Shown here piece after piece: positions 12,425-24,837 of a DNA stretch of 64,000 nucleotides (position 1 is the stretch's first letter; each line of letters starts with the position of its first letter). This DNA is from Hypomesus transpacificus. Lineage: Eukaryota; Chordata; Actinopteri; Osmeriformes; Osmeridae. The notes under the pieces were generated by a model that worked only from the letters and a program-made list of their open reading frames with translations, made no database searches and was not told the origin of the DNA. Both the position numbers and the translations under genes were made by a program. The DNA is taken from assembly GCF_021917145.1 (NCBI RefSeq), contig NC_061082.1:9398237-9462236 (forward strand), in the 5' to 3' direction.

Positions 12425-12675
12425 ATGTTTAGCTTGTGTTCTGCTCCTCTCTCTTACCAACCGTCTCTGGAGGAGGGGATCCCTCTCTGAATTGCTCCTC
12501 CCAAGGTTTCTTCCATTTTTTCTCCCGGTGGGAGTTTTTCTGGGAGTTTTTCCTTGTCTTCCTTGAGGGTTTAGGTTGGTTGAGGGGCAGTTCTATGGGC
12601 GCATGTGAAGCCCTCTGTGACATGCTTGCGTGTAAAAAGGGCTATACAAATAAATTTGATTTGATTTGATTTGCT
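12425..12675 (+). mobile_element. Retroposon 3' end with TTTGA tail repeats
   Basis: A conserved-looking module contains GCTCCTCCCAAGGTTTCTTC, GGGAGTTTTTCCTTGTCTTC and AGGGCTATACAAATAAATTT, and ends in short tandem TTTGA units. A pentanucleotide tail after an AAATAAA-like end is typical of a fish L2/CR1-type LINE 3' UTR or a SINE that borrows it. The exact family was not determined. Confidence 0.65.
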
Positions 12676-12679
12676 CCTT

Positions 12680-13800
12680 GACCAGTGTCTTGCACACAAC
12701 CTTCTTGATTATTTATCAGGGGACCATGGTTTTCCAACAGGAAGTAGATAGGTTAGGCTGCTGGATCAATGTACCAGTACCATTATGCTTTACTTGTGGA
12801 TTGCTCTGAGGAACCATTATTGTCAAGAACCATCTAGATAAAACACTTTCCAGATCACAAAGAATCCTAATGATTTTCTAAAACTGTATCTGTAATAGAG
12901 TTCTGCATAAAAGCCAAGTTCTACACAAAAGTGTTGTACTGACTTTTACCATTAACCATACTACCATTTGTGTGGAAGTTTCAGAATCATTCAAATGTTT
13001 TCTATACAGCACCCTTTTTCCAGTGTACCTTTTTGTTTGTTTGTGTAGTGTTTAGTGATTCACAAACTGACACTCACAGACCATGGACTCACGGTTTGTT
13101 GTTTGACATCTGTCATGGAGCGAGGCACTACGAGGTGCTAAGGGCCAAATGAGGCCTCTTCAGGAAGAGCCACAGCAATTTGCACAGTGTGTTATTGTCA
13201 AGAGAGTCAGCAAAGACTGCAGGATATCAGGCTCATCAGCATATCTACGAGAGCCTAGTGCTTTAGTTATCTTTGCCCTCATTGAGAACCAGTACTTTAC
13301 ACACTTCTGCTCATATCAAGATAAACTGTCTTTGTCTATTTTATGACATATCTATATGGTATATATGGTAGTGTAGGTTCAAGCTATTCTACAAATACCA
13401 GTGCAGTTCTAAGCTTTCATACAAACAGAAATTATGTTTGCAATTGACATTGTTCTTGTTTTTCTAAGAATATGTTCCCAAAATGGCGGCATAGTCTATG
13501 ATGGCAAAGACCAAATGCAGACCACAACTTATTTTATTATGCCCTTGAATAATAGACTATTCATGTATTATTTATACAAAAGGTGTATGTTCCTGAGAAC
13601 ACTTTTGAGAACACGTCTCCTCGGTGAAAACCTCAAGACGGTCATCGCTCAATCATTGTTTAGCTCTCCAGTGGATGGCACGGTAAACGGCTTTCACTCT
13701 CACTCCAAATCAAATCACTGTCTGATCCATCATGGGGCCTCCTCCATCTGGGGGGGGGTCACCTGACCTCAGACTTGAGGCCCCTCTGATGTGGGGGGGA
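12680..13800. other. Non-coding stretch
   Basis: No convincing coding region. Short G runs occur near 13750 and 13790. Confidence 0.45.
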
Positions 13801-13827
13801 GGGGGTCTGAGGGTACTTATGTCTAGG

Positions 13828-13920
13828 ACTGACGTGTGTGTCTATCTGTGTGCAAATGTATGTGTGTGGGTGTGTATGTGTGTGCATGTGTGAGAGTGTG
13901 CATGTTCATGTGTGTTCAGA
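13828..13920. repeat. TG-rich imperfect microsatellite
   Basis: Imperfect TG dinucleotides with CATG interruptions. Confidence 0.85.
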
Positions 13921-13924
13921 CTAA

Positions 13925-14880
13925 TTTAATTAGCAGGGCCCCACCCCCTGGGAAACTTCCATCTGGTATTCGATTTCATGTGTCAAAATTAGGTGACATG
14001 GACATACATCAACAGGGGCATCTGTGACTTTAACAGGAGAAGATAGTGGGTAAGACTCTTCTCCCATCTCAGTGCATTGTACATTTCAACGATATGTTTG
14101 AATATGACGTTAACACATTGCAATTTGCGCTACAATATACAATTTGTATATTTTGTACCATTTGTATTTTTTGTAATATTGGTATTTTTTGTATTTTTAT
14201 ATTGTCAATTATGGCAACTTTATATTTTATTGTATATTTTATTTTAATTCTAAGTATTGCTAGTATATGTACGTTTAGTATAGTTAGATCTCATATTTAA
14301 ATGTTTAAGATTCCTATATGTTTAATGGATGCACCTTCTTGCCAAAGCAAATTCCTTGTCTGTGCAAACTTTCATGGCGATTAAAACCCTTTCTGATTCT
14401 GACATATGGTTTAACGGTCACCTACTTTGAAAGCAAATTGATGGAATGGATGGAAATGGAGCCAGATACTTACGTAAAATGGTGTGTGGTAATACACTGG
14501 CTTTAAATGCTCTTATTTGTGGCTTTAGCTGAACAAACCTGACTGTGATGTCATCCTACTAAGACTATGTAATAAAACATGGTTTCAGCAGTCACTCTCC
14601 AAGTTGTGTCTGTCTCACTTGTTCTGAACTTCTCACTCTCATAAGCGTCAGAGCTGGTCCCTTAAACCTGAACAGAGTTTGTTTCTTATCAGTTTAGATG
14701 AGGTCTCTCTTAGTTGTTTAGAGCTGGTCTCAACTCCTCTGTTCCCACCAGCACATGTGGCCTGAAACACCCTGAACAGTGCCGTCTGTCTGTCTGTTGT
14801 TGCTCACCAGACATCGTCTGAGGTTGCTGGCAGATCACGTCACAGCAATGACTCACCCACACTCTCACCACCTCACCTGG
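13925..14880. other. Non-coding AT-rich stretch
   Basis: At 14130-14280 there are degenerate repeats of the word TTTGTATATTTTGTA-like. No gene is seen. Confidence 0.45.
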
Positions 14881-14900
14881 CCCTAACCTCCCCCTCTCCC

Positions 14901-15062
14901 CTTCCTTCCTTCCTTCCTTCCTTCCTTCCTTCCTTCCTTCCTTCCTTCCTTCCTTCCTTCCTTCCTTCCTTCCTTCCTTCCTTCCTTCCTTCCCTCTTTC
15001 CCTCCCTCCCTCCCTCCCTCCCTCCCTCCTCTCCTCTTTCCCTCCCCCTCCCTTCCCTTCCT
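14901..15062. repeat. TTCC tetranucleotide array grading into CCCT/CCTC repeats
   Basis: About 22 nearly perfect TTCC units (14904-14992) are followed by CCCT units and a C/T-rich skirt. The reverse strand is a pure purine strand and yields artificial Gly-Arg-Lys-Glu reading frames. Arrays like this are length-variable and prone to non-B structure. Confidence 0.97.
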
Positions 15063-15069
15063 CATGATT

Positions 15070-15750
15070 CATTAGGGGCTCTGAATGCTCACGGGTAGGC
15101 TTTCATAAAGGGTCGGAGTCTGGTTGTGTTGTCTCTCATCATGTTTCTAAAAGCCATCTGCAGTATGTTCTCTCAGAGCAGAAAATGAGGGCCGGGCCCG
15201 TTTGTAACTGAGTTAAATATAATAAATCAAACTTTTGGTCATTTTCAGTAAGAAAAGTTTAAGTTGACTGTTATCTTCTTCTTCTGAGCTGAGAAATATT
15301 TAAACAAATACAAACTTTAGTTTAGAAAGTGCTCTGGAGAAACATCAACTGCAACCCTATGATGGGCCAATACTTTAACTAGAAAACAACAAGCAAGAAT
15401 AATTGCCATGATTGTAAGTGTGTACATAAGCACAGACTGTTGTTATTTTATGCCCAAACAAGTCTGCTCAGGACAAGCTAGGCTTTGCCCTGATGAAATG
15501 TAAAGACTTGCACTTATCTGTTTGACTGCTGTCGTCCCACCCTCCTCCAGAGCCCAGCGCTGACACAGAGAGAGGTGCGAGAAAGGTAGGGAGAGAGGGA
15601 GAAAGAGTGTGTGAACTCTGACTGAACCTGCCTAGCTTGTTGTTATTGTCAGTCTACTGAATCACGTATACACCACAGCCCTTTCTTTACTTCCCCTCGA
15701 ATGACGTCCTGCCTGATAGATGCCACAGATGGCGGGTACATGGAGAACTG
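15070..15750. other. Non-coding stretch
   Basis: No gene or element recognised between the TTCC array and the G run. Confidence 0.45.
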
Positions 15751-15756
15751 CGCTGG

Positions 15757-15796
15757 GGTGGGGGGGGTGGGGGGGGGGGGGGGGGGGGGGGGGGGG
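15757..15796. repeat. Long poly-G tract
   Basis: About 40 bases made almost wholly of G, including one uninterrupted run of more than 20. It is a strong G-quadruplex candidate and a likely sequencing-error site. Confidence 0.95.
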
Positions 15797-15965
15797 TGTT
15801 TGCGTATGGAAATGAACAGCCCCGATGTAAGAACGGTAATGATGATGAAGAGCAGGACGATGATGAGGACAGGGGTCAAAGTTCAGGTTTGTATAGTTTC
15901 AGATCTGTCCACATGTGACTTTCCTCCATGTACTGAGCTTGCTGGATTTGCTGATTAACACAGTT

Positions 15966-16095
15966 CAGAGCAGTGGTGTAGGAGTAGCTCAGAAGTAGAG
16001 CATTGACCAGCAAAACCAGAGGTTCCAGGAATAAATCTCCTTTCCGTGTACATCCCTTTGGATGAAAGCATCTCCTAAGTGAAAATGTTATTATC
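15966..16095 (+). mobile_element. tRNA-derived SINE remnant
   Basis: GTAGCTCAGAAGTAGAGCAT is a good tRNA A-box region. A degenerate B-box region follows, and then a tail CCCTTTGGATGAAAGCATCT plus CCTAAGTG that resembles the fish HE/DANA-type SINE tail. Divergence makes this an old copy. Confidence 0.8.
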
Positions 16096-16099
16096 AGCT

Positions 16100-16440
16100 G
16101 GTTCAGGTATGGCTGGAACACAGACATGGTAGGGATTTTCTGAACTTTTATACCTCTGAAGATGAGGTGATTATAAAGATAACAATAATGATTGTAGTCA
16201 CTTCCACCATGATGTTTGTTACACTTCTCTTTCCTCTGTCTTCCTGATAGAAAGACGAAATGGCACGCATTTTTTGATATCAGTCTGTTGCTGAGTCGGT
16301 GTCAGCCTGTGTCGAAACACTTGTTCTGCCTTCCTATTGACATACCAGCAAACACATTGAGCTTTTGTGCAACTAACAATTATATTGGGTTGATCCGTTA
16401 GACACGCAACACATGAAAATGTCCGAACAAGAACAGGGAA
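16100..16440. other. Non-coding stretch between two SINEs
   Basis: No gene or repeat recognised. Confidence 0.4.
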
Positions 16441-16443
16441 CAT

Positions 16444-16552
16444 GCATTTGGTAGACACTTCAATTCACAGTGACTTACAAGAGGTGAGATTTGAACCCAC
16501 ATTCTTTTGATCTGAAGTCAAATGTTCTAATTACTTAGCTGTACCCACCTAG
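16444..16552 (-). mobile_element. tRNA-derived SINE remnant, reverse orientation
   Basis: Read on the minus strand, a tRNA-like start (GGTGGGTACAGCTAAGTAAT) and a B-box-like GTGGGTTCAAATCTC are followed by a tail GTAAGTCACTGTGAATTGAA and GTGTCTACCAAATG. That tail is a diverged relative of the one on the SINE at 11.5 kb. Confidence 0.7.
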
Positions 16553-16559
16553 CTTTTCA

Positions 16560-18850
16560 AAATAGTAACAATAAACGTAACATTCTTCGAGTTGTTTCAC
16601 TTAAAATGTTGCAACTATACAACTGTCAATCCACTCAAACACAAACCCTCTCCATTCTCACTTTCTATGGTGACATAAATCCACAGCCCTGCTTGCGTGC
16701 TAAACTAGAATTACCCACGTTGTAAAGTTAGTATAAATACTGTCTGACGCGGCTCAACACCCACTTCAAATATACTTGGAAATATACATGAAGCCCCTGG
16801 TGCTTAGAGTGAAAGGGGTATTATTCTGGCCAGATGGGGTCCTTGGCTAAGTGGGGGATGGGGCATGAAGTGTGCCCAGGCAGCAGTGGCTACATCTAAA
16901 TCCTAGCTAAGCCCAGCTCAGCCCAGCCCAGAAGGCCTGTCACACAAAGGACCGGTGGTCCTGGGGGCGGTGACCGCGAGAGCCCCTCTGAAAGGCTACG
17001 AGTGAAGCCTGGCTGGGGGTCTTTGTTGGAGGGGTGGGGTGTGGGGGGGGGGGGGCAATGCTGGGCTGCACATCTAAAGCAGGGCCCCATAAAGGGTCCC
17101 AGTGGCTGGGGGTCACTGCCGACCTGCTAGGGTCTGCTCTGCACCATTAGCTGCTCACCGGGCAGAAAAAGCACAAGGAAGTCCTATATGTTGCTACCAG
17201 CTGTGCAGAGTTGCTTTCAGCTGCCCGTTGTGCACAATATCAACATTAGCTTTCTGTTTTGATTTTTTTTTATACTCAATGTCTGAACTTGTTGATGGAA
17301 AAGTGGCACTATCCTTCTGGGTTTCTGGTGTGTGTATTCATGCAGAAATATTAAATACTTTCACAGCTGGCCTTTTGGATTGAAAAGAACAACAGACTGA
17401 TTTTTAAGTAGGCTCTGTGTTTGCTCAGAGGATACCAAGTCATTAGGGCCACAGCACAGGTGTCTTCGGCTCTTGGAGGAGACTTAGGATTGACCCAGAA
17501 GTAACGGCTTCAACAGAGTTGTGTTTGACAGTGTCAGTGTAGTGAATCCATCCAAACATGGACATGAGCCTTTACAAAGTATTTTACATCACTTTGAGAT
17601 ATTACATCCAGATGATATCTTGGTTTAAGTTAACGGTCAGAGTCATACAATGTCATGCTAGTCCGTAAATCAAAATGTTCAATTCAGTGAGCAGCACTAA
17701 TCTCACTTTTTGATTTTATCTTCATCGGGTTAAAATCACTTTCATTTTAAGACTGGCAGAATTTTACATTTAAATTATGTGTATGGATGTTTTTAAAGGA
17801 ATACATTTTAAATATTAAAAAGTTGTATCACTGAGCGAGTCTGTTTGTTTCTGAGTAGGATCCCTGCAGTTACCACGTGCCATCTTCATCCCTGTGTTAA
17901 GTTAGATACATGTTTGATGCAGTAACATTTCTTGTTTGTGTCACACAGAAGGAGTGAAGGGCTGAACATGAGAGCCAGGAGTCGTAAAGCTCAGATGCTG
18001 TGGCCCCTGTCACAGTCTAATGCCTCTGATTGGTTAACAAAGACAGATCCGGGTCAAGATTTGCCTGTTGTGTTATAAAATTACAAACCATGTTGGGTTC
18101 ATGCCCCTCCACTTAGTATTACAAACACACAGCCAGGCAGGCAGGCTGGCACACACACACATGCACGCACCCACACATATGCATACACACCGCACACACA
18201 GCTAACTTTCAAACAAACAACATGTGCATCACCAGCTAGTCTTTCAACAGTCTTTTACAAAAACATTTGGATTGATCATTGTGTTTGAGAATCTGGTCAT
18301 TTTTTAAAAATTACTTTATAAAATTAGACAACAAAAATAAAGATGGGTAAAACAGGAACAGGGAATCAACCCTGGGTGGCCTGTTTTATGACCTGTGTCA
18401 AAAATAATCCTGTCTGTGCCGTTTAGGACCTTCAATTTGCTGTGCGTCTGTGTGTGTGTTCAGATCTGCTACGTTTCATTCCGTTGTTACATAAGAAACC
18501 TCCCTGCACAATGAAATATTTCTCTCTTCATATGATGACAAAAGTCATTAAGTCTGGGATCACAAAATCATAATCCACCAGATGGTCCTCATCCGCTTCT
18601 TACTGTAATTAGACTTCTATCTCAATTTACAGCACCATCCTTTCCTTCCTCTGAGCAGAACCCACTTGACCTTCTCTAAGATGAGTGTTTATTAGAACAA
18701 ACACAGCTGATGTGGAGGTCCCCTCTCTGGGTGGAGGGTGGAGGTGGGATATCAGCCTGCTCTTGAAATGTATTAACGGATGGCCTGGTGCCACTGAGTA
18801 AATGTCAGAGCGTTCCTACAGTGTAGAGTTTCCCATGAAGGGCTCTCCCA
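16560..18850. other. Intergenic stretch
   Basis: A G run lies at 17041-17055 and a CA-rich tract at 18143-18200. No supported gene or identified element. Confidence 0.5.
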
Positions 18851-18862
18851 TTCACTCTCAAC

Positions 18863-19731
18863 CAGTGTTGGGAATAACGCGTTACTGTAACTCCACTACT
18901 TTTGGCGGTAACTAGTAATGTAACTCATTACTTTTTTCAATTAAATAACGCAATTACATTACTGAACTTTAAATGGGCTTGTTACTTTTTTCTTGCATGA
19001 ATTCCCCAATTTCCTATTTTTAATCTAATTTAAATACTTTTAGGGATGATGCAGTGTATGAATGAATCACTCTGCATTTTAGACGAGCCCACACAATAGC
19101 CGACAGTTCGGACCGTGCAAGCTTTGTGTCATGGAAATATCGACATTATTTTTCCCTTGTCCAGATCAAGGATACAAATATACTGGTTAGTTGTAGTTTG
19201 TGTGAAGGTGCGAGAGCTTTATCTACTGCGAAGAATTGTCATTATAATCTTCACAAGCACCTAGTAAAACGCTTCTACAAAGCTAATCGTGAAAGAACCC
19301 AGTGCTAGCTCCGCTGATCAAGCAGTCAAAGCCACTTTATCAAAACAGCCCGAGCTTGATTTTAAACAGAAGTATTTCCAGTCTCTAAGCCAGGCAGAAC
19401 TAAACAGACTGATTGCCAGGTATGTTGTCAAGACATGCGACCTATGTCAACAGTTGAGTCCGTTGCCTTCAGGCAACTAATGAGCAACATACAATGATGT
19501 AACATTTGACAGTTGTCGTGTCCCACACTGTGCCACTGCAACATAGTATAACTATCTGTGAATGTTAATTTGATAATAGAAGCAGGGAATTAAAAGTAAC
19601 GCAAACGTTACTTTCCCTTGTAACTAATTACGTTTCTATGCAGTAACTAGTTAAGTAATGCAGTTACTTCTGAAATAAGTAACTAGTAACTGTAACTAAT
19701 TACTAATTTTTCGTTAACGTTCCCAACACTG
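18863..19731 (+). mobile_element. Internally deleted hAT transposon with TIRs and 8-bp TSD
   Basis: The ends CAGTGTTGGGAA and TTCCCAACACTG are inverted repeats. The flanking 8-mers CTCTCAAC (18855-18862) and CTCTCCAC (19732-19739) match at 7 of 8 positions, as expected for a hAT target duplication. Both subterminal regions carry many short GTAACT/AGTTAC words in both orientations, typical of hAT transposase-binding regions. The 869-bp element keeps only the N-terminal part of its transposase gene, so it is a non-autonomous deletion derivative. Confidence 0.92.
19126..19492 (+). pseudogene. hAT transposase N-terminal fragment with BED zinc finger
   Basis: The first frame encodes a BED-type zinc finger. 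An aromatic start (WKYRHYF) precedes CSLC, which is followed by NLHKHL, giving the C-x2-C...H-x-H pattern. The reading shifts by one base near 19,295 into a frame with QPELDFKQKYFQSLSQAELN. It shifts again near 19,425 into a frame with RPMSTVESVAFRQLMSN, a stretch typical of the region after the finger in hAT transposases. It ends at a stop near 19,490. The catalytic RNase H-fold and C-terminal dimerisation parts are absent. Confidence 0.8.
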
Positions 19732-19739
19732 CTCTCCAC

Positions 19740-21600
19740 TAAGCCTCTTTCAACTATATTCAACAGCAAATACTAACCAGGGAGCTCTGTTTCTGGTGAA
19801 TATCCTCATTTGAAAGGACTGTGGAGGGCTCGTGGGGTCTTGTTACCAGAGAGATTTACACATGAAGCCGTAAACACCGGCAGTGAAAGAAGAGGAGGTC
19901 TGGGTGGAGGCACGAGGTCAGCAGGGCGTCAGCAGAGAACCATCTCAGAGAGGAGGGCCGGCCACAAACACCACCTGCACGCCATCTCTCTCTCTCAACC
20001 CCCCCCCCCCCCCCCCCCCCCCCCCTCAGGCAAGCCATGACCATGCCCACCCCTCCTCCTCCCCCACCCACCCTGCACCCTCCCCTGCTTTGTACTGTTT
20101 CCCTGTGAAGAATGATTGTCCCTCCTTCTTGTTTTATCATCCCCACAGCCCCATACATCCAGGAGAGAGATGGCCGCTGCTCCACTGCAGAGCTCTATGC
20201 TCACCCTGCTACGACAGGAACCTGCTCTCCAGTGACACAGAGTACTCCCATGTGTCTCTCCGTACGGCCCCAGCCTAGCCGCTGCCAACAGAAACAAAAG
20301 ATGCCTTGTAAAATTGTGACAGAGTGCCCAAAGGGTAATTTGTAAGAAGAAAAAAGAGGAACTGTTCATCCTGGGGGAGGGGGGGGGGGGGTGTTTCATG
20401 AGACATACAGGCAGGGAAACATCCATCAGAGTGTGGAGAGATTATGTTGTAACTAAAAGCGTAAATAACATTCAGGTCTGGCTTTTTTCTTCATATTGTT
20501 TCATGCTCCCGTTGTGTTTGTTACATGCAACATTAACAGTGTGTAGTGCCTGTTGTACATTCAAGGTGTTTACATGGTCAAATTCTAGTGTGTAATAGAT
20601 AGTAATTAGAGTGTACATACATAACTTATGATTGCGTGCAAGGTCTGCTGAATAAAACCACTTCCTCAATTGACTAGAACATACTGTGCTTTCATGTTGT
20701 TTACATTTTTTTGTGGGAGGGCAATTTTCTCACAGTGCGTCATAGTTCAATGAGGCAAACTGTCACTTTCTTTCTGCCTACAATGACTTGTTACACAAAT
20801 TGTTTTTTCGATTCAGTGTGGAAGCTCAAGACACAACACAGTTTAATTCCGAAATTGAATACTAAACGTATATGCATCCGTTTAATTCTGTTTACATTGT
20901 GATAAATTGCTTTAGATTTAGCAGGACTGTTTGATAGCAGGATTATTTAGTTATTTTGTATTTTGAAAAACTGAATTGAGCTGAAGAATGCAGCATGAAA
21001 AGCCTTCGAAGAGCATAAGAGGGCCATCTAGTGGTAAGAATGAGACATTACACTCGGAGGCTCAGGCTTTAACTGATCAACACCTGAATATTCCTGTTTC
21101 ATCCTATTGCACAGAGATGTTTTGGAAATACTTTGTTTATTGTCAATCTGTAGTTGATTGGTAAATGCTCTACATATACTGACTGACTATTCTTAAACTA
21201 TTTAAATATTTTAGTTCACCCTCAGCTGACCCTAACCTCAAAGCAGTAGTGAAAATTAGTTCATAGTTTATTAAATGGCACAATCATCAACCAGACCCCC
21301 ACCCCTCGGCTCGTGGCAACGGCCCCAGTGGGTGTAGGTGGTATTGCATTTCCGATTAGGTACCCGGCTCGTCCAGTCGTTTTTATTCTATTAACTCCAG
21401 TCAACATTTCCAAAACTATCTCCCCCAATAATCTTTGGGTCATACTACTAGCTTTTTCATCTAATAATTGTTCCTGATTTTTGCTAAGTTTGAAACCAAT
21501 CCGAAATGGGTAAACTTGCATCCCATGTATTTGCTTACGTCAAGAAAAGTTGCCTGGAAATGTGCTTGCAGATACGAACAGGGCACGAGCACAAAAGGGA
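19740..21600. other. Intergenic stretch with a long poly-C run
   Basis: An uninterrupted C run of about 26 bases lies at 20000-20026 and a G run at 20376-20391. The Pro-rich and Gly-rich reading frames here are products of these runs. No gene recognised. Confidence 0.5.
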
Positions 21601-21625
21601 ACATTGCGCCAGGGACACACTGGCT

Positions 21626-21678
21626 GCGAAGCGCCTGGGAGCGAAGCGCCTGGAAGCGAAGCGCCTGGAAGCGCCGCG
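21626..21678. repeat. 15-bp minisatellite
   Basis: Three and a half copies of the unit GCGAAGCGCCTGGAA in exact 15-bp register. Confidence 0.9.
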
Positions 21679-21708
21679 ATTATGGAGTCAAATTAGGGTC
21701 AATAATAA

Positions 21709-21768
21709 TTTGCAGGAGCAGAAAACGATTTGCCGGAGCAGAAAAAGATTTGCAGGAGCAGAAAAACT
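21709..21768. repeat. 20-bp minisatellite
   Basis: Three copies of a TTGCAGGAGCAGAAAA-type 20-bp unit, only 30 bases after the 15-bp array. Confidence 0.9.
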
Positions 21769-21779
21769 GAGAAAAATAA

Positions 21780-22815
21780 ATTGCATAATACAACACTTTT
21801 TTACGGATGCAAAACTATTTATCTGCAAATCAGAATTCTGCTCGACCATCCAATAATTGGGCAAAAGATTCTATTGCGGCGCATTCTCTGGAGTCATTCA
21901 ACATGGAGGAGCCAGAGGCGAACGCAACAGTGTCACAGGTGGGTTAATTACAGTTTAATTACATCACGGAACATGCCAATAAAGTTTTATAGTTAGCTAC
22001 ATACATGAAAGACACCTTTGCGTGCATCCCAGAGTTCTTAAGTTCCATATTTAGTTCATGTGGTCGCTGCTAATGTCAACACTTTCTAATATGGGAAGAA
22101 AAAGGTAGGCTTGCTGAAGGCAATAGTATGAACCAGCAGGGCCGGAGAGCTGCAGTTTCAGGACCACAGTTTCAGGACCGCAGTTCTAGGACCCTCGTTT
22201 TATCTGACAGCGCCACCTAGCGAATTGGATGACAAAATATACTATTGAGTACGTGTCACTAAGTCGCAACAAGATTTGAATGCTTTGAAAGAGGCAAGCA
22301 ACAAGGAAAACAGGGGAATTTGATTATTCAGATATGGATATATTTAAAATATATATATACAATAATATAGAATAACAATTGCAGTATCACATCCATCCAC
22401 CCCTCCACCAAATACACATGCATCGCTCCATCCAACTTGTCATCATTCCCTCCACCCCATCAACCTCTCCTGAGAGCAACATTTTGAAGGATTTCTAGAT
22501 TTTCACGACCACCAAAAGACAAAAAAGAGTTCGACCAAAGCAGTATTCCCTACAAACAGTACTTTCTGTCTACAACTTGGTTGTTAACAGTTGTATGTTT
22601 GGTGTAGGCATGGGCGTTGCCGCAATGTAACTTGGGGGGTCACGTCCCCCCCACTTAAAACCCCCCCTCCCACATTTGCGATCAAAATATTAGTGCATGA
22701 CTGGTGTACAAGTCCAGTCCTCTTTCCATTGCCTCACAATCAAATCCGTTCCACTTTATCGGTAGGGAGAATACCCATAGCAATAGAATTCCACTCCACG
22801 TTTCTAGACAAACAG
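21780..22815. other. Non-coding stretch
   Basis: Contains a three-copy TTTCAGGACC(A/G)CAG-like motif near 22,155-22,195 and an AT-rich stretch at 22,340-22,380. No gene recognised. Confidence 0.45.
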
Positions 22816-22820
22816 CATCA

Positions 22821-23093
22821 GGCACGCAGATTCAACTCCCATACTCTTTGATCGACGCATCACGCTTGCAGCTAGCACTTCAGACATGACTGTTCCACAG
22901 AGAGGAAGAGGAAAGTAAGTCAAAGTTGCCCAAGTTTTCCCTTCAGTGGCCAAAGCACCCTTCTGAGACATTCTCTGACTCTGATTCTATAGTAGCATTA
23001 GTTAAGTCACAAAGATCCTTCTGCAAACATTATGATTATAGCTAGCTAGATAAGCAAGCTTTTTTACCTACATCTAGCACCAGGCAATACCAT
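22821..23093 (+). repeat. Left arm of a ~270-bp inverted repeat
   Basis: This arm matches the reverse complement of 25043-25303 almost throughout, with short indels. Shared blocks include CTTTGATCGACGCATC, AGACATGACTGTTCCACAGA and ACCTACATCTAGCACCAGGC. The arms are about 1.95 kb apart and probably are termini or halves of one foldback-type DNA element. Confidence 0.9.
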
Positions 23094-23497
23094 ACTTTAT
23101 TTACCCATTACAAGTGGAACAGCATTTGTTGATTTCTTAATCTGGGTCTGAACCTAGGCGTCTGTTTCAGGCAGAAAGAGATGACAAGGAGGTTTTTTCC
23201 AAGTAGCTACAAAATAATTGTGTTTTTTTATTGCCATAACAACCGTGAGCTAATCTGGTGTTAACCTTAGCTAACTGAAAAAAAAAGAAAAAAAAACCTT
23301 CTTTCAGAATTGTCTTCCAAATTAAACAAGGGTGCTCAACTTGCCAACTAATTTTATTGCTACATGTTAGTCTGTATCATGAAGGCAAAACTGATTCAAC
23401 CATTAAAACCGTATATCCTCTGAAAGCTTATACCCTCAGGATGTTATCTAATGAGACAAGAGACACGTCCTTATCTCCTTATTAGTATGCTGCCCAT

Positions 23498-24007
23498 CAG
23501 GGTTGCCAGGTCTGTGTGACAAAGCCAGCCCAATGGCCAATCAAAACCAGCCCAAAGGCCAATAAAACCAGCCCAAAAACCAGCCCAATATCAGAACTCA
23601 AAATATGCCCCGGCCAAACCATACACACTGCTTTTAAAGTCAAACAGCATTGCTATCATTGCCAAATGTATCGTAATATCACAAAGTAACACCAAATGTT
23701 AAGTATGCCAGCATTAAAAGCAGTTTTCAGGAGGTTTTCTCAGGAGACTGAGAGCATTAGGCACGGGTGCACACGCACAGTGTGTGTATGTGGGCATGTC
23801 CCATGTATGTGCTGATCTGGAGTCAGTTTGGTAGAATCTGGGTATAAATAAATTATTTCATTTAAAATATGGATTTTTATTTTAAAGACATTTATATAAT
23901 TTGCATGCAAAATAGGTCTACCCGAACCAGCGGACAAAAAGTCAACCTGCGGCAACACTTTAAAAGTAGCCCAATTCCGAGGGAAAACCGCGGACCTGGC
24001 AACACTG
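23498..24007. mobile_element. hAT-type MITE with perfect 8-bp TSD
   Basis: The ends CAGGGTTGCCAGGTC and GACCTGGCAACACTG match as inverted repeats at 14 of 15 positions. The element is flanked by perfect duplications CTGCCCAT at 23490-23497 and 24008-24015. At 510 bp with no transposase it is non-autonomous. Inside, at 23525-23590, an ACCAGCCCAA-type word repeats four times. It sits within the loop of the large inverted repeat. Confidence 0.95.
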
Positions 24008-24837
24008 CTGCCCATGCATAATAAATTTGGTATTGGTAAATGGAGTATATGGCTGATACTTTTTTGGGCTGTGCCATTTAGGGAAACTGATTCAACCACC
24101 TAACCCATGTATTTTCTGAAAGCTTACATATTAAGGATGGGATCTGTGGAAAAGACTACAGGTTTGAACACACATTTGATCATTTTTGAACTGTCCAGTC
24201 ATGCTTTAGGGAGATGCTATTTTTTTACGTAGTCTACATAATTATTAGGCTACTAAACCTATACCAATTGTGAATTTGATATGCTGATAACATGATTTAC
24301 ATCTCAGAAATCTTAATTTGAACAATCTACATTAAGCTTATTATTATCAATATGAAAGAATGCTCAATGCATCTCCATGTCTCCTGATATAGGTGGTTGA
24401 GATTGAGAGTGAGTCAGAGGCAGGGGCAGCATGCATGGGCAGTGGAGACAGCTCTGTTGCTGAGTTGAGTGCTGAAAGGTGACAGGTAGTTGAAGATGAC
24501 CCATTGCTTATTGGGAAGTTTAGTTTTCAAAATATTTTAATGTTCAGCCCCTCAGTATATGTATAACAACTATAGTAAATAGTTGTGGTAAATGCACCAG
24601 AATGCGGGAAATTGCATCTACATCGTTAAAAGAAAATATGGGGGAGAAACCCACAGACCTTCTCATAGGAAAACGTAGAAAACCCCTAGAGCTCTGTACT
24701 TGTTGATTTCCAACTGCTGCATTAAAGCCAGGAGCCGATCTACCGGGGTGGCATGGGGTGGCAACTGCCACCCTAAAAATAGCCTTGCCACCCCAGTTGG
24801 CAGCTTTGAACAACAAAGAAAAGTTGTGGCTCATCTG

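Noticed and set aside
14710..15072. Arg/Glu/Lys/Gly-rich reading frames
   Set aside because: They are translations of the TTCC/CCCT array on the reverse strand.
16213..16401. 61-residue plus-strand frame near two SINEs
   Set aside because: No motif, no splice context, and compositional features of random sequence.
19856..20426. Pro-rich and Gly-rich frames
   Set aside because: Produced by long C and G runs. No start context or homologous motif.
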